In this document: positions 31,021 to 34,097 of the stretch, one piece after another
Position numbering within the stretch: the stretch's first letter is position 1
Layout of the letters: each line of letters begins with the position of its first letter
Origin: an uncultured Hungatella sp.
GTDB taxonomy: Bacteria > Bacillota > Clostridia > Lachnospirales > Lachnospiraceae
Direction of reading: 5' to 3'
DNA length: 34,097 nt
NCBI GenBank assembly: GCA_910588505.1
Contig: CAJUPQ010000035.1
Coordinates: 1-34,097, forward strand
The notes under the pieces: generated by a model
Seen by the model: only the letters and a program-made list of their open reading frames with translations
Databases searched by the model: none
What the model was told of the DNA's origin: nothing
Translations under genes and position numbers: made by a program

Positions 31021-31057
31021 GGAAGGCTCCGCTTGGAAAGGCAGGGGCCTTTCTTTT
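31021..31057 (+). terminator. Terminator of pfkA
   Basis: GGAAGGCTCC (31021-31030) pairs with GGGGCCTTTC (31044-31053), with two G-T wobbles, followed by TTTT. Its position shows that the open frame beginning at 31033 cannot be the true start of the next gene. Confidence 0.8.
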
Positions 31058-31080
31058 GGGTTGGAAGGAAGGGCGGATTT

Positions 31081-31422
31081 GTGGATCTTGATATGGAGGA
31101 GTACACGGTGCTGTGCGGCGCCAGTTCGTATGAGCAGAAGTTTTATTTTAATGAGAGATTTTGGGCGCTACCGGAGAGCATCCGACAAGAACTTCAGGTT
31201 CTGTGCGTGCTGTACACAGAGGATGTGGGAGGCGTTTTGACCATGGAGTTTGACGAGGAGGGGAATCTTCAGTTTCGGGTGACGGCAGATGAGGGGGATT
31301 ATCTGTTTGATGAGATCGGCAGTGTGCTGAAGATCAAGCAGTATCAGATGGAGAAGCGGGAGCTTTTAGAGTCTCTGGAGCTGTTTTACCGGGTGTTTTT
31401 TATGGGGCAGCAGATAGAGTGA
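31081..31422 (+). CDS. Small conserved protein, DUF6145-like
   Basis: About 113 residues. The core reads YTVLCGASSYEQKFYFNERF, then LPESIRQELQVLCVLYTEDV and GGVLTMEFDEEGNLQFRV, with an acidic, mostly alpha/beta character and no membrane segment. I recall similar proteins (DUF6145) next to dusB in Lachnospiraceae; function is unknown. The frame is open from 31033, which lies in the pfkA terminator. GTG 31081 after GAAGGGCGG and ATG 31093 are the plausible starts; I list the first. It ends about 100 bp before dusB and is probably co-transcribed with it. Confidence 0.65.
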   Translation: MDLDMEEYTVLCGASSYEQKFYFNERFWALPESIRQELQVLCVLYTEDVGGVLTMEFDEEGNLQFRVTADEGDYLFDEIGSVLKIKQYQMEKRELLESLELFYRVFFMGQQIE

Positions 31423-31523
31423 GAATGGATGAGGGATATCAGGGATGTCAGGGCAGTAAGTTTGACGGGTATTTTGCGCGTGGGTTGTAAGAGTAAGAGA
31501 CAGGAAGAGGGGAGGAGACTGTA

Positions 31524-32489
31524 TTGAAGACATTGAGGATCGGAGGCGTGGAGCTTGAAAATCCCTTTCTTTTGGCGCCTATGGCCGGGGTGACGGACAG
31601 GCCTTTTCGGGTTCTGTGCAGGGAGCAGGGGTGCGGCCTGGCCTACACGGAGATGGTCAGCGCCAAGGCGATCCTATATAAGAACCGAAATACAAAGACC
31701 CTGATGGAGGTGGGGGAGAAGGAGGGGCCGGTGGCTCTGCAGCTGTTTGGCTCAGACCCGGATATCGTAAGCGAGATGGCGGCCCAGGCAGAGGATGGGC
31801 CTTACGCCTGGATCGACCTTAACATGGGGTGTCCTGTGCCTAAGGTGGTGAATAATGGGGAGGGGTCTGCTCTGATGAAAAATCCCCGGCTGGTGGAGCG
31901 GATTTTGACGGCTATGGTGAAAAAGGCGCGAGGGCCGGTGACCATTAAGATCCGCAAGGGTTTTGATGATTCCCAGGTAAACGCGGTGGAGATCGCCAGA
32001 ATCGCGGAAGCCTGCGGCGTGTCCGCCGTGGCAGTCCACGGGCGCACCAGGCAGCAGTTTTATAGCGGAAAGGCGGACTGGGATATTATACGGCAGGTGA
32101 AGGAGGCTGTGGGGATTCCGGTTATTGGAAACGGGGATGTGTTTACAGCCGCGGATGGGGCGCGGCTGATGGAGGAGACAGGGTGCGACGGGATTATGGT
32201 GGCCAGAGGTGCTAAGGGGAATCCGTGGATTTTTTCGGAGCTGATTCATTTTTTTAAGACAGGCAGGACGCTTCCCGGGCCGTCTGTGGATCAGGTGCGG
32301 GAGGGGATCCTGCGGCATCTGGATATGCAGGTGGCGTATCAGGGGGAGTATCAGGGGGTGAGGGAGATGCGCAAGCATATTTCCTGGTATACGGCCGGGC
32401 TGGCTCATTCGGCGGCTCTGAGAAATGAGGTGAATCAGGCGGAGAGTTATGAGAGATTGAGGGAGTTGGTGGCGGAGAGGGTGAGGTAG
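31524..32489 (+). CDS. dusB: tRNA-dihydrouridine synthase DusB
   Basis: A 321-residue flavoenzyme that reduces uridine to dihydrouridine in tRNA. FMN barrel motifs: LAPMAGVTDRPFRVLC at the N-terminus, NMGCPVPKVVNNGEGSALM with the catalytic Cys near residue 99, TIKIRKGFDD, VAVHGRTRQQFYSG, IPVIGNGDVF and GIMVARGAKGNPW. A C-terminal helical tRNA-binding part follows. The start is TTG 31524, placed well after GGGGAGGAG; no ATG is available nearby. The 3' end is the last chromosomal-type gene before the integrative-element remnant. Confidence 0.95.
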   Translation: MKTLRIGGVELENPFLLAPMAGVTDRPFRVLCREQGCGLAYTEMVSAKAILYKNRNTKTLMEVGEKEGPVALQLFGSDPDIVSEMAAQAEDGPYAWIDLNMGCPVPKVVNNGEGSALMKNPRLVERILTAMVKKARGPVTIKIRKGFDDSQVNAVEIARIAEACGVSAVAVHGRTRQQFYSGKADWDIIRQVKEAVGIPVIGNGDVFTAADGARLMEETGCDGIMVARGAKGNPWIFSELIHFFKTGRTLPGPSVDQVREGILRHLDMQVAYQGEYQGVREMRKHISWYTAGLAHSAALRNEVNQAESYERLRELVAERVR

Positions 32490-32544
32490 TATTGAAAAGT
32501 AGTATAGTAGTCTATGTGAACGAAAAACCCGTAAAACACAAAAG

Positions 32545-32589
32545 CAGGACAGGCACTCCACAAATACTATAAAAGGTCTGTCCTGTTTT
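32545..32589 (+). terminator. Terminator after dusB
   Basis: CAGGACAG (32545-32552) pairs with CTGTCCTG (32578-32585) over a 25-nt loop, followed by TTTTC. The A-rich flank at 32541-32543 would also let it act on the other strand. Confidence 0.65.
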
Positions 32590-32780
32590 CAATTTCAGCG
32601 TATCGCCTTTCCAACGTGACGGAAATCTTTTTCTGCGCAATTCACACATGGATTGGCTTAAAGGTATTGTATTTACTTCTCGATGGACTTCATCGTGGGG
32701 AAATGATAATACTGTATTTTGTCTTTGTTTGTCACGGCTCTTTAGATTGAGATAAAAATTGAGATAAAATTGAGATATAG
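32590..32780. other. Intergenic junction between dusB and the integrase
   Basis: No gene is seen. The stretch marks the change from GC-rich core DNA to AT-rich element DNA. It includes the tandem TTGAGAT repeats at 32746-32780. An attachment site is likely here, but its core cannot be identified without the other end. Confidence 0.45.
32746..32780. repeat. Three tandem 11-12-bp repeats near the element edge
   Basis: ATTGAGATAAAA is at 32746-32757 and 32758-32769, and a third, diverged copy ATTGAGATATAG is at 32769-32780. Short direct repeats at the ends of Tn916-like elements are integrase arm-binding sites, so this may be such a site. This role is inferred. Confidence 0.7.
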
Positions 32781-32781
32781 G

Positions 32782-32808
32782 AAAACCGCCCCGGCAATCC
32801 CGGAACGG
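32782..32808 (-). terminator. Terminator of the integrase gene
   Basis: On the minus strand CCGTTCCGG pairs with CCGGGGCGG (plus-strand 32800-32808 and 32786-32794, two G-T wobbles) over a 5-nt loop, followed by TTTT. It lies 15 bp past the integrase stop codon. Confidence 0.8.
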
Positions 32809-32822
32809 CTCTCTTTATCAGA

Positions 32823-33563
32823 TCAGCATATTTTTATTTTGCCTTGCAGATTTTCAAAGGATTCTTTCTTTTTGCTCTCCGTGGCTTCTGCGTATATGTT
32901 CATGGTAGTGCTTATATCGCTATGCCCCATAATCTCCTGAATGACTTTGATATTGGTTTCGTTCTCACAGAGCCGTGTACAAAAAGTATGCCGGAGGTTA
33001 TGGACGGAAAAATGCCTGATAAGAATCGGCTCCCTGTGTTCCTGTTTTGCACTCTCTTTCTCCTGCTCATTGTAAGCTGTGTATATCCTCTTTATCGCCC
33101 TGTTGATAGTCTGCGGATTATGTACATAGCCCTCACGGTTCGTAAAAATAAAGCCGCTGTAACCGTCTATCACGGTTTCGTTATATCCCCTCTGCATCTG
33201 CTGCCGCTTCTCCTGAAGCAATGCCCGGCGCACTTCGTCCAACATGGGGATTGTCCGGCATCCTGCACTTGTCTTTGGAGTTGTAATGTGCATTTCGCAC
33301 TTTTCGCCCTGCTGCCGATACACACGGTATATCAGATTATGGTTGATGCTTATTGTCCGGCTCTCAAAATCTAAGTCCTGCCACCGCAAGCCGATAATTT
33401 CGCCCACTCTGCACCCGGTTCCAAGAAACACCGTGAATAAGGGTAGCCAGTGCCTATAAATATCAGAATTGGAAATAAAATCAATAAAGGCTTCCTGCTC
33501 CTGTTCTGTCAACGCATGGCGTTTCGGTTTTTCCCAATTATGAGATTTCTTAATCTCTGCCAT
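32823..33563 (-). CDS. Tyrosine recombinase, catalytic domain only (truncated integrase)
   Basis: A 246-residue protein that is only the catalytic half of a Tn916-type phage integrase. All six catalytic residues are present: Arg52 (GTGCRVGE), Lys97 (TPKTSAG), His188 and Arg191 (HNLRHTF), His214 (IMGHSDI) and Tyr224 (MNIYAEA). Full-length relatives have about 150 more N-terminal residues with the arm-binding and core-binding domains. Here the frame continues upstream to 33749, but that part reads unlike an integrase and overlaps another gene. ATG 33563 with AAAGGCGG upstream is the best start. It may be a 5'-truncated remnant or a minimal recombinase; I favour truncation. It lies at the edge of a mobile element next to dusB. 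Confidence 0.8.
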   Translation of the reverse strand: MAEIKKSHNWEKPKRHALTEQEQEAFIDFISNSDIYRHWLPLFTVFLGTGCRVGEIIGLRWQDLDFESRTISINHNLIYRVYRQQGEKCEMHITTPKTSAGCRTIPMLDEVRRALLQEKRQQMQRGYNETVIDGYSGFIFTNREGYVHNPQTINRAIKRIYTAYNEQEKESAKQEHREPILIRHFSVHNLRHTFCTRLCENETNIKVIQEIMGHSDISTTMNIYAEATESKKKESFENLQGKIKIC

Positions 33564-33636
33564 CACATACACCGCCTTTCTATAATGTGGGATAGGGCAG
33601 CAGGCATACAAGCCGCCGCCCACTCCCTTATTTCCG

Positions 33637-33927
33637 TTACCTGAAAAATGCGCGGTGTGCTTCATGGATTTCATTATAAACTGCCCAACCGTACTTTTTG
33701 TAAATGCTATCCATAGTCCTGTTATTGATGAATTTCTTGTCACTTTCAATTAATGATATGAACCGTTCAACCTCTTTTTCAGGCAGATTGTTATAGTAAA
33801 GCGTGTCTTTGTTACTCCATATTGCAAGCCGGTACTCTGTTACTGGAATCTTTTCACAATACAGAACATGCATTTGCATAGCGTCCGGCAGTTCGTCAAA
33901 TGTGCATTTTTTAATATTCACTGCCAT
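33637..33927 (-). CDS. Small hypothetical protein of the element
   Basis: A 96-residue protein, MAVNIKKCTFDELPDAMQMH at the start, then acidic and helical (EKEVERFISLIESDKKF). No motif or membrane segment is recognised. AGAGAGGAA lies very close to ATG 33927; a GTG two codons on would be better spaced. It is upstream of the truncated integrase on the same strand, separated by about 70 bp, in the place where element control or excision genes often sit. That role is not shown by the sequence. Confidence 0.6.
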   Translation of the reverse strand: MAVNIKKCTFDELPDAMQMHVLYCEKIPVTEYRLAIWSNKDTLYYNNLPEKEVERFISLIESDKKFINNRTMDSIYKKYGWAVYNEIHEAHRAFFR

Positions 33928-33996
33928 TTCCTCTCTTTACTCTGAGCAGGGGGAATGTTATACTACCCACATACCCTAATTTGCTTAATTGTCGGG

Positions 33997-34097
33997 TTAC
34001 TCGCTCCTATCGGTATTCGCTGTACTGGTAGGGGCATTTTTATTGTAACGGCTCTGTATTTCATCAGCCATTTTCATAATCTCGTTGTGCCGCCTGA
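33997..34097 (-). CDS. 3' end of a gene running off the window
   Basis: On the minus strand an open frame enters from the window edge and reads RRHNEIMKMADEIQSRY, then NKNAPTSTANTDRSE before TAA (33997-33999). The composition (amphipathic helix, Ser/Thr/Asn-rich tail) looks like a real protein C-terminus. It is too short to identify and was not tested against other frames beyond the edge. Confidence 0.45.
   Translation of the reverse strand, partial: RRHNEIMKMADEIQSRYNKNAPTSTANTDRSE

Noticed and set aside
33564..33749. N-terminal extension of the integrase frame
   Set aside because: The residues look unlike any integrase and overlap the neighbouring gene, so the frame is open by chance.

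Overview
The window looks like a chromosomal segment of a gut-type Clostridia, most likely Lachnospiraceae. I infer this from strong AGGAGG-type ribosome binding sites, frequent ATGA overlaps, the gene order uvrC-hprK-murB-rapZ-whiA-HPr, an Lsa-like ABC-F gene and a Tn916-type integrase. The genus cannot be fixed from sequence reading alone. No rRNA, tRNA or CRISPR array was seen.

Layout. 1-1971: citrate synthase and an overlapping MarR regulator. 1972-4678: a small accessory patch holding a divergent XRE-Uma2 pair and a HIRAN-domain gene around a palindromic operator, a 47-nt direct repeat, a possible structured RNA and tiny ORFs. 4679-13417: a carbohydrate locus with an AraC regulator, a sugar ABC transporter (binding lipoprotein plus two permeases, no ATPase), two tandem Gfo/Idh/MocA oxidoreductases and a ROK kinase. 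A DUF4869-like pseudogene and a block of hairpins lie between the oxidoreductases and the kinase. 13452-17212: L-lactate dehydrogenase, an Lsa-like ABC-F gene with an attenuator-like leader, and endonuclease IV. 17367-20125: a HAD phosphatase, a DUF4015 lipoprotein and a DUF1653 protein. 20150-26202: uvrC, hprK, murB, rapZ, whiA and an HPr paralogue, ended by a strong terminator. 26334-32489: dnaE, pfkA, a small DUF6145-like gene and dusB. 32490-34097: the edge of an integrative element with a catalytic-domain-only tyrosine recombinase, a small unknown gene and the 3' end of another gene.

How the genes fit together. The locus at 4.7-13.4 kb reads as import of a sugar or glycoside, oxidation or epimerisation by the paired oxidoreductases, and phosphorylation by the ROK kinase; pfkA and ldh lie nearby but are separate units. 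The HPr paralogue has Glu at position 15 in place of the phosphoryl-accepting His and keeps Ser46. It is therefore Crh-like, and HprK, which would phosphorylate Ser46, is encoded in the same operon. A cre-like site lies inside the sugar operon.

The most interesting items are the ABC-F leader with a two-codon upstream ORF, the Crh-like HPr(E15), the XRE operator with its flanking 47-nt repeat, two long palindromes that swallow the stop codons of convergent genes, the hairpin block at 11.76-11.88 kb, and the structured leader of pfkA. No wholly new multi-gene system is evident; the novelty is mainly at the RNA and regulatory level.
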